A DNA stretch of 64,000 nt. Origin: Deltaproteobacteria bacterium (GTDB lineage Bacteria; SAR324; JACQKK01). Where the stretch lies: positions 310,001 through 374,000 of the forward strand of contig JAOUEW010000001.1 of the NCBI GenBank assembly GCA_029858505.1, in the 5' to 3' direction. Position numbers and translations under genes: made by a program. Position 1 is the stretch's first letter; each line of letters starts with the position of its first letter. This document shows, one piece after another, positions 9,330 to 17,957 of this stretch. Below the pieces are notes generated by a model that saw only the letters and a program-made list of their open reading frames with translations, made no database searches and was not told the origin of the DNA.

Positions 9330-10343
9330 ATGGCCAAAGCCCCCGTTCAAAAAGCCAAGACCGCTAAAAAATCCGCGGCTGGCAAAACCTCCACCCAGGG
9401 AAAATCCTCGGTGAAAGCCCCAGCGGCCAAATCTGCCGCTGGCCCCAAGAAAACCAGCGGAAAGTTTCAGGCCGCCAGTTTGCCCACGCGGCTGGCCAGC
9501 GGCGTTCCGGCGGTGCTGGCGGTGGCGGCCCTGTTGGCCTGGGCTCCGCTGGATTTGGGGAAGTTGGTGGTGTTGGTGCTGGCGGTGTGGGGTGCCCACG
9601 AATATCAACAGATGATGGCGGGCCGGGGCCTGGAATTGCCCCGCTGGTTTTTTTTGGGTGGGGCCGCCCTGATGGGGTTGGGCGGCATGGCGTGGGGCTG
9701 GCTGGGGCTGGCCGGATTGTTGTTTATTGCCATCCACATGATGATGACGCCCATCCTGCTGTCGGTGAAAGACCGGAACGAAGTGAAGCGGCGCTGGAAG
9801 GTGGGTTGGTTGGGGCTGATTCTGGTGCCCTTCGCCATCAACCATCTTTCACTGGTGCTGGGTTATGTCCCTCCGTTGGGCCCAACCGCTTCTGGCGAGT
9901 TGCTTCCCACCGATGGCACCCAGGCTTCCATAGAAACCGGCCGCTGGGCGTTGGCCTTTCTGGTGGCGGTGATCAGCCTGTCGGACACCCTGGCCTACTT
10001 CACCGGCATTCTCATCGGCAAAACTCCGCTGATGCCTTCCGTCAGCCCCAAGAAAACCGTGGAGGGGTCTCTGGGGGGAATCGCCGGGGGGGTGTTGGCG
10101 GCGGTGGGGTTTCAGGCCATGGGTTGGGTAACCCCTGGCTTTGAGGGCGCCATGGCCCTGGTGGCGGGGGGGGCCTTCAGCCTGCTGGGCCAAGCGGGAG
10201 ACCTGACCGAATCCAAAATCAAACGCTTCTGCGGGGTCAAAGACTCCGGGCGGTTTTTGCCGGGGCATGGGGGGGTGCTGGACCGGCTGGATGCCTATTT
10301 GCTGGCGGCCCCGGCGTATGCCTGGTGGCTGCTGATGGCCTGA
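9330..10343 (+). CDS. cdsA: Phosphatidate cytidylyltransferase with Lys/Ala-rich N-terminal extension
   Basis: C-terminal GDLTESKIKRFCGVKDSGRFLPGHGGVLDRLDAYL CDP-DAG synthase signature. Confidence 0.95.
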   Translation: MAKAPVQKAKTAKKSAAGKTSTQGKSSVKAPAAKSAAGPKKTSGKFQAASLPTRLASGVPAVLAVAALLAWAPLDLGKLVVLVLAVWGAHEYQQMMAGRGLELPRWFFLGGAALMGLGGMAWGWLGLAGLLFIAIHMMMTPILLSVKDRNEVKRRWKVGWLGLILVPFAINHLSLVLGYVPPLGPTASGELLPTDGTQASIETGRWALAFLVAVISLSDTLAYFTGILIGKTPLMPSVSPKKTVEGSLGGIAGGVLAAVGFQAMGWVTPGFEGAMALVAGGAFSLLGQAGDLTESKIKRFCGVKDSGRFLPGHGGVLDRLDAYLLAAPAYAWWLLMA

Positions 10344-10347
10344 CGCC

Positions 10348-11532
10348 ATGAACAAAACCGGCGTCACTCTTCTGGGTTCCACGGGTTCCATCGGCGTGAA
10401 CACGCTGGATGTCATCGCCCGCCACCCGGACCGCTTCCGGGTAGAGGTGCTGGCGGCCCACTCTAGCGTGGAAAAAATGGCCGAGCAGGTGCGGCGGTTT
10501 TCTCCCCGGCTGGCGGTGCTGTTTGACCAGGGTGCCGCCCGGAGGCTGGAACAGATGAACCTGGGGGTGAAGGTGGCCCACGGCATGGACGGCCTGCTGG
10601 AGGCCGCTGGCTGGCCCGACACCCAGCTGGTGGTGAGCGGCATGGTGGGGGCGGTGGGTTTGCGGCCCACCTATCTGGCCCTGGAGCTGGGGCGGCGGGT
10701 GGCCCTGGCCAACAAAGAAACCCTGGTGCTGGCCGGAGAGGCCATGGTGGCGGCGGCCCAAAAATCTGGGGCGGTGATGCTGCCGGTGGATTCGGAACAC
10801 AACGCCATTTTTCAGTGCTTGGCGGGCAGCCCCAGGCGGTTCGTGGAGCGGCTGCACCTCACCGCCAGCGGCGGGCCCTTCCGCGACCTGCCCCTGGAGC
10901 GCTTTGGCGAAATTACCCTGGCGCAGGCCCTGGCCCACCCCAACTGGAAGATGGGGCCCAAGATTACCATTGATTCCGCCACCATGATGAACAAGGGGCT
11001 GGAGGTGATGGAGGCCCGCTGGCTGTTTGGGGTACCGCCGGAAAACATCCAGGTGTTCATCCACCGGGAAAGCATTGTTCACTCCATGGTGGAATACACC
11101 GATGGGTCGGTGATTGCCCAACTGGGGGTGCCCGACATGCGCACCCCCATTGCCTATTGCCTGGGCTGGCCGGACCGGCTGGCCATGGACACCCCCCGCC
11201 TGGACCTGGCCCAAATGGGCAGCCTGCGGTTTCAACCGGTGGACCCGGCCAAATACCCCTGTTTGGGCTTGGCGGTGGCGGCCCTGACCCGGGGGGGCGG
11301 CGCCCCCGCGGTGCTGAACGGGGCCAACGAAGTGGTGGTGGCGGCCTATCTGGAAGGGAGGTTTCATTTTTCACGGATTGCCGGTATTTTGACCCAGGTG
11401 ATGGAGGGGCTGGCCCAGGAAGTTTCCCGCCCCCAGGCCCCCCCGTTTCTCACCCAGATTTCCGGCGTAGACGATGCCCTGGCCGCCGACCAGTGGGGTC
11501 GTCAGGCCGCCACGGGGCTGTTGCCCGGTTAA
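10348..11532 (+). CDS. dxr: 1-deoxy-D-xylulose 5-phosphate reductoisomerase
   Basis: LLGSTGSIGVNTLDVI...PVDSEHNAIFQCL...LTASGGPFRD...DSATMMNKGLEVMEA. Confidence 0.97.
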   Translation: MNKTGVTLLGSTGSIGVNTLDVIARHPDRFRVEVLAAHSSVEKMAEQVRRFSPRLAVLFDQGAARRLEQMNLGVKVAHGMDGLLEAAGWPDTQLVVSGMVGAVGLRPTYLALELGRRVALANKETLVLAGEAMVAAAQKSGAVMLPVDSEHNAIFQCLAGSPRRFVERLHLTASGGPFRDLPLERFGEITLAQALAHPNWKMGPKITIDSATMMNKGLEVMEARWLFGVPPENIQVFIHRESIVHSMVEYTDGSVIAQLGVPDMRTPIAYCLGWPDRLAMDTPRLDLAQMGSLRFQPVDPAKYPCLGLAVAALTRGGGAPAVLNGANEVVVAAYLEGRFHFSRIAGILTQVMEGLAQEVSRPQAPPFLTQISGVDDALAADQWGRQAATGLLPG

Positions 11533-11618
11533 ATGTTCGCGGGATGCTTTCTGGCAAGGCTCCCGGGTATTTTGTTCATGGTGTATTCAGCGCAACCCTG
11601 TCCTCCAAGGAGCGGTTT

Positions 11619-12899
11619 ATGTCCATCTCCACCATTCTCATCGCGATTCTCGTGCTGGCGGTGCTTATTTTCATCCACGAGTTGGGTCATTTTATGGGGG
11701 CCCGTTGGGCGGGGGTGCGGGTGAACCAGTTTTCCATCGGCTTTCCGCCATTCGTGTTTAAAAAAACCGTGGGCGAAACCGAGTATGCCATCGGGGCCAT
11801 TCCCTTGGGGGGGTTTGTTCGGCTGGAGGGCGAAAACCCTGAGGACGAAAACGCCAATGACCCGGCCAATTATGCTTCGAAGGGAGCGTGGAAAAAATTT
11901 GTCATTCTGGTGGCAGGCCCCCTGATGAACCTGATCTTGGCCATGGCGGTGATTCCCTTCGTCTTTATGATGGCGGGAGAGCGCCCCGCGTTTCTTTCTC
12001 AACCCGCCCAAATTTTGCGGGTAGAGCCGGGGTCCCTGGCCGAGCAAGCGCAATTGCGGGCGGGAGACATCATTGTCAAAGTGGAAAACGTAGAAACCCC
12101 CACTTGGTCCGATGTGCTGACCCAGATGACTCCCCGCACCGTGTCTCAAGAGCGCACCACCCTGATCGTTCAACGCAACCAGATGGGCGTGCCCATTACC
12201 ATTCCGCCCACCGGGATGAAAATCAAAGATTTCGGCTGGGTACAGTGGGAGGAACCCGTGGTGGGAACGGTGCTGTCTGGCTCGGCCGCCCAAAAGGCTG
12301 GCTTGAAACCCGGAGACCGGGTGGTGTCGATCAACGGCAAAGACGTGAACAACTGGGAAGACGTGGTAACCCAAGTGCGGGTGAACCAGGGCAACACCAT
12401 GGCCTTCACCCTTTTGCGGGGGGGCAGCCAGCTCACCATCCCCGTGAACCCGGCGCAAGACCGCGATGGAAAATTCCGGGTGGGCATCAGTTCCATCATT
12501 ACCGAATCCTATGGGTTCGGTGAGGCGGTGGTGCGGGGGGAATCGCTGCTGTTAGACATTTCCGCCCAAATGTTCGAATTTTTGGGCCGGCTGTTCACCG
12601 GCGGGGCTTCTCTGGGTGAAGTGGTGGGGCCGGTGGGCATCTTCCAGGCCATCGGGTCCACCGCCGAGCGGGGGTTTGCTCCTCTCATCATGCTGGTGGC
12701 GTTGATTAGCCTGAACCTGGGGCTGCTGAACCTGCTGCCCTTCCCCCCGTTAGACGGCGGCCGTATTTTAATCGTGGCGGTGGAGAAAATTCGAGGTGCC
12801 GCCCTGCCCATTGATTTCAAGCTGCGGATGCAGATCGGTGGGTTTTTGCTGCTGATGCTGCTGATGGTGTTGGTCACCATTCGCGAGTTGACCCATTGA
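11619..12899 (+). CDS. rseP: RIP metalloprotease RseP, PDZ domains
   Basis: HELGHFMGARWAGVRVNQFSIGF...two PDZ segments...NLLPFPPLDGGRI; internal ATG preferred over ORF start 11157. Confidence 0.93.
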   Translation: MSISTILIAILVLAVLIFIHELGHFMGARWAGVRVNQFSIGFPPFVFKKTVGETEYAIGAIPLGGFVRLEGENPEDENANDPANYASKGAWKKFVILVAGPLMNLILAMAVIPFVFMMAGERPAFLSQPAQILRVEPGSLAEQAQLRAGDIIVKVENVETPTWSDVLTQMTPRTVSQERTTLIVQRNQMGVPITIPPTGMKIKDFGWVQWEEPVVGTVLSGSAAQKAGLKPGDRVVSINGKDVNNWEDVVTQVRVNQGNTMAFTLLRGGSQLTIPVNPAQDRDGKFRVGISSIITESYGFGEAVVRGESLLLDISAQMFEFLGRLFTGGASLGEVVGPVGIFQAIGSTAERGFAPLIMLVALISLNLGLLNLLPFPPLDGGRILIVAVEKIRGAALPIDFKLRMQIGGFLLLMLLMVLVTIRELTH

Positions 12900-13001
12900 G
12901 GCGGCCCTGAGGTTTTGTTGCAAGGAAGCCCTAGGTGGCGCAGCGTACTTGGGGGTTGGTTTTGAAGCCGAGCCCCCGGGCGACAGAAAGCCGGATATGC
13001 C

Positions 13002-13745
13002 ATGAAGGAACGGCTGGATAAACTGCTGGTGAGCCGGGGCTTGGCCCCCAGCCGTGAACGGGCCCAGGCCTACATTTTGGCCGGGCTGGTGTGGGTAGAG
13101 GATGAGCGGCAAACCAAAGCCGGTTATCCGGTAAACCCAGAGGCCAGGGTGGAGGTACGGGGGAAAGATCACCCCTATGTGTCGAGAGGAGGGGTGAAGC
13201 TGGCCGGGGCCCTGGATGCCCTGGCCGTGGACCCCCAGGGGATGACCTGCCTGGATATTGGCGCTTCCACCGGGGGCTTCACCGACTGCCTGCTGCAACG
13301 GGGGGCTGCCCGGGTCTTCGCGGTGGACGTGGGCTATGGTCAACTGGCCTGGGAAATCCGCCAGAACCCACGGGTGACCGTGTTGGAACGAACCAACATC
13401 CGCCATTTATCGCCCGAAGCCCTGGGAACCCCCGTGGAGCTGGCGGTGATGGATCTCTCCTTTATTTCTCTGGCGCTGGTGCTGCCCTCTGCCGCTCGGT
13501 TTCTGGGGCCGGGGGGGTTGGTGGTGGCCCTGGTGAAACCCCAGTTCGAGGCCGGGCGAGAGCAGGTGGGCCGGGGCGGGCGCGTCAACGACCCCCTGGT
13601 ACATGCCCAGGTGATCGAAGAAGTGGCCCAGGCCGCCCGCCAAGCCGGGTTAGAGCCCCTGCGCTGGGTGCCCTCGGAACTGCCCGGAAAAAAAAGCGGC
13701 AACCAAGAATTCTTCTGGCTGCTGCGCCGGGGAGAAGAACAATAG
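13002..13745 (+). CDS. tlyA: TlyA-family RNA methyltransferase / S4 domain
   Basis: RLDKLLVSRGLAPSRERAQAYILAG S4 domain; LDIGASTGGFTDCLLQRGA...VKPQFEAGRE. Confidence 0.92.
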   Translation: MKERLDKLLVSRGLAPSRERAQAYILAGLVWVEDERQTKAGYPVNPEARVEVRGKDHPYVSRGGVKLAGALDALAVDPQGMTCLDIGASTGGFTDCLLQRGAARVFAVDVGYGQLAWEIRQNPRVTVLERTNIRHLSPEALGTPVELAVMDLSFISLALVLPSAARFLGPGGLVVALVKPQFEAGREQVGRGGRVNDPLVHAQVIEEVAQAARQAGLEPLRWVPSELPGKKSGNQEFFWLLRRGEEQ

Positions 13746-13790
13746 GGCGCGAAAGGCGGGGCCAAGTGGCCTGAATTTTGGCCCCGCTGG

Positions 13791-13880
13791 CGCCCCCCGT
13801 CGGAGAGGGACAATACGCTTTAAACCAAGGGGTGGAGAATAAAATCTGTTCGGTGGGTAAGGCCGGAAGCAAGCGCGCAA
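13791..13880 (+). repeat. Dispersed family-F repeat, A module
   Basis: GAGAGGGACAATACGCTTTAAACCAAGGGGTGGAGAATAAAATCTGTTCGG...GGCCGGAAGCAAGC, near-identical to copies at 40652-40842 (opposite strand) and 46157. Confidence 0.8.
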
Positions 13881-13922
13881 CTCCATTCCAAAACATAACC
13901 CCAGCCCAAGCCCCAAACAAAG

Positions 13923-14912
13923 ATGCCTTCACCCCCACCGAAACCCATCCCCGACTACGCCGCCCTGGAGGTGAAAAAATCGGCCTGGACAAAACCCCTG
14001 CGCCGCTGGCTGCAGGCCGTGGTGTTCCGGGGGGCCCTGGCGGTGATTCCCCTGCTTCCCTTCCGTTTCACCCAGGCCCTGGGCAAGGGCACCGGGCGGT
14101 TGTTCTTCCGCTTTTCTAAAAAATCCAAAGCCACGGCCTTGGCCCAGTTGGCCATGGCCTTTCCAGACTGGAGCGAAGACCGTCGGCGGCAAACGGCCCG
14201 CGATTGCTTTGTTCACCTGGGTTGCACCCTGTGGGAAATTCTGGCCATGGCCCGGGTGCAGCGAGAGGCCCGCCGCTGGCTGGTGATGGAAAACGAGGAG
14301 GTGCTGCGGGCGGCCCAGGCCGAAGGCCGGGGGGTGCTGGCCCTGGTGGGGCACATTGGCAACTGGGAGATGATGTCTCCTATGCTGGGGCTGCTGGGGA
14401 TGAAGGGACAGGCCATCATGGCCCCCCGCAGCAGCGAGGAACTGACCCGCATCATGGTGGAATCCCACCAGGCTCCCCACTTGGGCATCATCATCCGGGG
14501 GTCACCCCAGGCCCCCCAACAGATGATCCGGGCGCTGAAGCGGGGAGAAATTATTTTAATGGCGGTGGATCAAGACATGGAAGCGCGGGGGGTGTTTGTG
14601 GAGTTCTTCGGGCGGCTGGCCCACACCCCGCGGGTGGCGGGGTCTTTGGCCCTGAAGCATCGGCTGCCAGTGGTGGCTTCGTTCGACGTCCGCCGGCCGG
14701 ACGGCACCCATGCCGTGCGGTTTCAACGGCTGGAAGTACCGCCGGATATCCCCCCTGGAGAGGAAGGGGTGCGCCAGATGACCCAACTGCTCACCCGCGC
14801 CACCGAAGAGCATATTCGCCAGCATCCAGCCCAGTGGGTGTGGTTTCATCACCGCTGGAAACGCCGCCCCGAAGAACCAACGGGGGCTGGACCCGTGGAG
14901 AGTGCCGGTTAG
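13923..14912 (+). CDS. LpxL/HtrB-like lysophospholipid acyltransferase
   Basis: GHIGNWEM...ILMAVDQDMEARGVFVEFFGR...FHHRWKRRP acyltransferase motifs. Confidence 0.88.
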   Translation: MPSPPPKPIPDYAALEVKKSAWTKPLRRWLQAVVFRGALAVIPLLPFRFTQALGKGTGRLFFRFSKKSKATALAQLAMAFPDWSEDRRRQTARDCFVHLGCTLWEILAMARVQREARRWLVMENEEVLRAAQAEGRGVLALVGHIGNWEMMSPMLGLLGMKGQAIMAPRSSEELTRIMVESHQAPHLGIIIRGSPQAPQQMIRALKRGEIILMAVDQDMEARGVFVEFFGRLAHTPRVAGSLALKHRLPVVASFDVRRPDGTHAVRFQRLEVPPDIPPGEEGVRQMTQLLTRATEEHIRQHPAQWVWFHHRWKRRPEEPTGAGPVESAG

Positions 14913-15101
14913 GAAAAAATCGAGACGAAGAGCAAGACGAAAAAAAAAGGGGGGGGAGGAATGATCGAGTGAATGGGCCGGAAATAGGGGGGAATTTTTA
15001 GAGATGGGATAACGTTTTGAAGAGCGAAAAGTGAGGGGCCAGTTGTGGATGCCAAAGAGAAAAAAGCCGTGCTTGGGTCAACCGCAGGGCCCGGTGAATA
15101 G

Positions 15102-15178
15102 GAGACCTCTTCATGACTAGGTTTTTTGGAGGGCAATAGGGGGCATAGCCCCCAATAAAATAGATATGCAGATGTTTC
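15102..15178. mobile_element. MITE-like element (family M), 77 bp
   Basis: Ends GAGACCTCTTCATGAC / GATATGCAGATGTTTC; perfect 5-bp flanking duplication AATAG (15097-15101, 15179-15183); internal GGGGGCATAGCCCCC. Confidence 0.85.
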
Positions 15179-15770
15179 AATAGGTATTGTACATGCGCTG
15201 AACGATGATATCGGCAAGGCGGTTGACCGCCAGTTCAATCCCCTGGTCCCGCAGGGCTGGGGTTTCCATGGTGAGAACGGTAAAGTCTAACCGTGCTGTG
15301 CCTTCCACCGGTTGATGGTCCAGCAGCACCCGGCCGTTGCGGCGGTCTCGCAGGGTCATGGTGCCAGAGAGGGTAAACTGAAAGGTATAGGCGTTGTTTT
15401 GAGAAATATCCCGGAACCGGGACACATCGAAGCGGGTCAGGTCTACCTCTAACACCAAGTCGCTGTCGTTGGGAGAGACCAAGTCGGCACTGCCAATGGC
15501 CATCACCCGCCGCTGCAGGGCCCGGTTCATCCGCAGGTCTAGCTCGCCCTGGAAGGTGTGGTTGGTCACGGACCCCAGGCCCAGGGTGGCGGCCTGGGCG
15601 GGAAGGCGGACGGTTTCCAGGCTGTACCCGCAACCCCCCAGGGCGGCCAGCCCCAGGGCCAAGGCGGCGGCTTGCAGCCGGAAGGTCCGCTTTGCAAAAA
15701 GGTTTTGCTTGGCCCTGGGCCAAGCATGGGGCCAAACACGGGGCAGAATGGTGGAGAGAAGCGTGATCAT
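15177..15770 (-). CDS. LptE-like outer-membrane lipoprotein
   Basis: Lipobox LGGCGYSL; VTNHTFQGELDLRMNRALQRRV...; stop codon lies on a MITE boundary. Confidence 0.75.
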   Translation of the reverse strand: MITLLSTILPRVWPHAWPRAKQNLFAKRTFRLQAAALALGLAALGGCGYSLETVRLPAQAATLGLGSVTNHTFQGELDLRMNRALQRRVMAIGSADLVSPNDSDLVLEVDLTRFDVSRFRDISQNNAYTFQFTLSGTMTLRDRRNGRVLLDHQPVEGTARLDFTVLTMETPALRDQGIELAVNRLADIIVQRMYNTY

Positions 15771-15826
15771 GCTTTATCTTCGGGCTGCCGGGCGGAAAAC
15801 ACAAGACCCTCTCTCTTTTCACGGGA

Positions 15827-16798
15827 ATGCTTATGGCGGCCATTGTCAACAATCATCGGATTACCTATTTCCGGGTGGAGGGCGAACGGGGGGCCTACGT
15901 TATTCTCTACCACGGTTTGTTTGGCTCTTCCGAAGACTGGTACAAGGCCGGATATGTGGAAAAAATGGCCCCGGAGTTTCGGTTGATTGTGCCAGACGGC
16001 ATGGGCCATGGGCGCAGCGACACCCCCACGGACCGGGCGGCCTATACTCTGCCCGCCCTGGCCGATGACTTGGTGGCGGTGATGGATTCCATGGGCATTC
16101 GCAACGCCCACTTTTTGGGGTATGGGTTGGGGGCGTTGGTGGGGTTCCACCTGTTGTTCCATTATCCAGAGCGGGTGCGGGTGTGCGTGCTGGGGGGAGA
16201 AAGCCCCCTGGTCTCGGCTGAAGCCAAAGCCACCTGGAAGACCCTGCAAATTCCATCAGAGGCCGGAGGAGCGGCGATTTCCGCCGAGCAGCAGGCCGCT
16301 TGGGGGGCCCTGCTGGCGGCCATGGGGGAATGGCCGGAAAACCTGGAGGCGGTCAACCCGGTGCAGTCACCGTTGATTGTGCTGGCGGCCCGCCAGGACC
16401 CCGCCCTGGAGCGGGCCAAGAAGGCGGTGCGGACCATCCCCCGGGCACGGTTTCAAGAGTTCGAGGGAACCCATGCCGGGTTGTTTGCCATGGTAACCCC
16501 CCTGTTTGCCGAGTTTCAGCGAATGGCTCATCCGGCTCCCCGCGCCGAGCCCGCCAAAGAGCCGGTCCAGCGGCAAGAGGGGCCCCTGGGTCCCCATCCC
16601 TCTTGGGAGGGCTGGGACGACCTGCTGGCGCCGCCAGCAGATCCACTTCCAGATTCACAAGTGATCGGGAAAAAACGTTCGGGGGGTAACCAAGAAGACC
16701 GGCCCCAAGAAACACCCCGCCCAGAACCGGGAACCGGTGAAGCGGGCGCAACCGGGGGGTTGGCAGGCAACGGTGAGGGAACCAAGACTGGGGACTGA
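15827..16798 (+). CDS. Alpha/beta hydrolase
   Basis: LYHGLFGSSEDW...VPDGMGHGRSDTP...FLGYGLGALVGFHL; His near FEGTHAG. Confidence 0.85.
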   Translation: MLMAAIVNNHRITYFRVEGERGAYVILYHGLFGSSEDWYKAGYVEKMAPEFRLIVPDGMGHGRSDTPTDRAAYTLPALADDLVAVMDSMGIRNAHFLGYGLGALVGFHLLFHYPERVRVCVLGGESPLVSAEAKATWKTLQIPSEAGGAAISAEQQAAWGALLAAMGEWPENLEAVNPVQSPLIVLAARQDPALERAKKAVRTIPRARFQEFEGTHAGLFAMVTPLFAEFQRMAHPAPRAEPAKEPVQRQEGPLGPHPSWEGWDDLLAPPADPLPDSQVIGKKRSGGNQEDRPQETPRPEPGTGEAGATGGLAGNGEGTKTGD

Positions 16799-16867
16799 CC
16801 GACAAGCCCAGACGGGCAGGGCTGGATGACAGCCGCCCGGGGGGAAATGGGGGGAAATGAGAGGAAG

Positions 16868-17470
16868 TTAAGAAGAGAACGGGCCCATCAGTTTGATGCG
16901 TTCTTCGGGGGGGATGACATGGGTGATGCGGCAGGAAAATTTTTCGTTCATCACCACCACTTCACCGCGGGCCAGCAGCCTGCCGTTCACCAGCAAATCC
17001 AGTTCTTCTCCCACCATGCGGTGCAGTTCAATCACCGACCCTTGGCCCAAAGTCAAAAGGTCGCTGATGAGCATTTTGGAGCGGCCCACTTCAAAGGTCA
17101 CGTCTAGTTTAATGTCCAGCAGAAATTCCAGGTTGACCTTTTCTTGGGGGGCCAGGGCAACCATGGATTTTGGCGGGGCTTTGGGGGCTGCCGAGGCGCT
17201 GGCGCTTCCGCCCCCCATGTCTCCTCCCATCTCTCCCCCCAGGTCTCCGCCCATGTCTCCAAAAGCATCCCCCAGGGCATCACCTCCTCCTCCGGCGTCT
17301 CCGCCCAGGTCGAGATCGTCCATGCCCTCGATGGAAATATCGTTGTCCCCTCCCCCGGCACCGCCAGCATCCATGGAATCTCCGGCGTTTCCCGCCGAAT
17401 CATCCCCGGAAAGCAGGGCTTCCAACTCTGGGTCTATAACCGAATCATCTGCCATGGAAGTATTCTCCAT
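16868..17470 (-). CDS. fliN: Flagellar motor switch protein FliN with acidic Gly/Asp-rich N-terminus
   Basis: FLLDIKLDVTFEVGRSKMLISDLLTLGQGSVIELHRMVGEELDLLVNGRLLARGEVVVMNEKFSCRI. Confidence 0.92.
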   Translation of the reverse strand: MENTSMADDSVIDPELEALLSGDDSAGNAGDSMDAGGAGGGDNDISIEGMDDLDLGGDAGGGGDALGDAFGDMGGDLGGEMGGDMGGGSASASAAPKAPPKSMVALAPQEKVNLEFLLDIKLDVTFEVGRSKMLISDLLTLGQGSVIELHRMVGEELDLLVNGRLLARGEVVVMNEKFSCRITHVIPPEERIKLMGPFSS

Positions 17471-17819
17471 TCCCTGTGTTCAATCCAAATCCCCTGATGG
17501 GCTTGGATAAATGATGGGGGGGGCCTGTGGCCTATTTTTTCTAATGTGTTCTTCTTTTTTCTTAATTCTTAGCACGGAAGGCGCTGTCCCGGTCAACATG
17601 CAGGGCTTTTCACAATTTGGCTGCCCACTTCTGCAAGGGATTGTTCTGCCTTTCACCGACCCACAACAACCCCAAAATCACAATATAATATCATAATATC
17701 AATAAGATTCATTTTGTCCGCCTTTAAATAAAGGGCGGAATGGACAGACCTTTCCCTCAAGTTATGCAAACCCGGCGCCTAACGCAATCAAATCGGCAAC
17801 AAACCTAACCAGAGGTTGC

Positions 17820-17935
17820 GGCGCCACACCATGGCAAACCCAGGGCTTTTGCCGTGAAAAGGGGAGAGGGGGCGAAGCCCCCAAAAAAAATCCCCCTGAC
17901 CCAGGGCAGGGGCAGGGGGATAGGAACAGCCGCAA
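17820..17935. repeat. Degenerate family-M-like segment
   Basis: GCAAACCCAGGGCTTTTGCCGTGAAAAGG...GGGGGCGAAGCCCCC...CAGGGCAGGGGCAGGGGGATAGGAA resembles the interior of the 37827-37951 element; ends not clear. Confidence 0.5.
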
Positions 17936-17957
17936 CAGAGACCCGCTGGTCATTGAC

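Noticed and set aside
10237-11367. 376-aa minus-strand ORF opposite dxr (also 11529..12458 - opposite rseP)
   Set aside because: Antisense shadow ORFs of well supported genes
17640-17745. AT-rich stretch with hairpin CCGCCTTTAAATAAAGGGCGG as a terminator or origin-like element
   Set aside because: No U tract and no DnaA-box pattern I could support; probably upstream sequence of fliN
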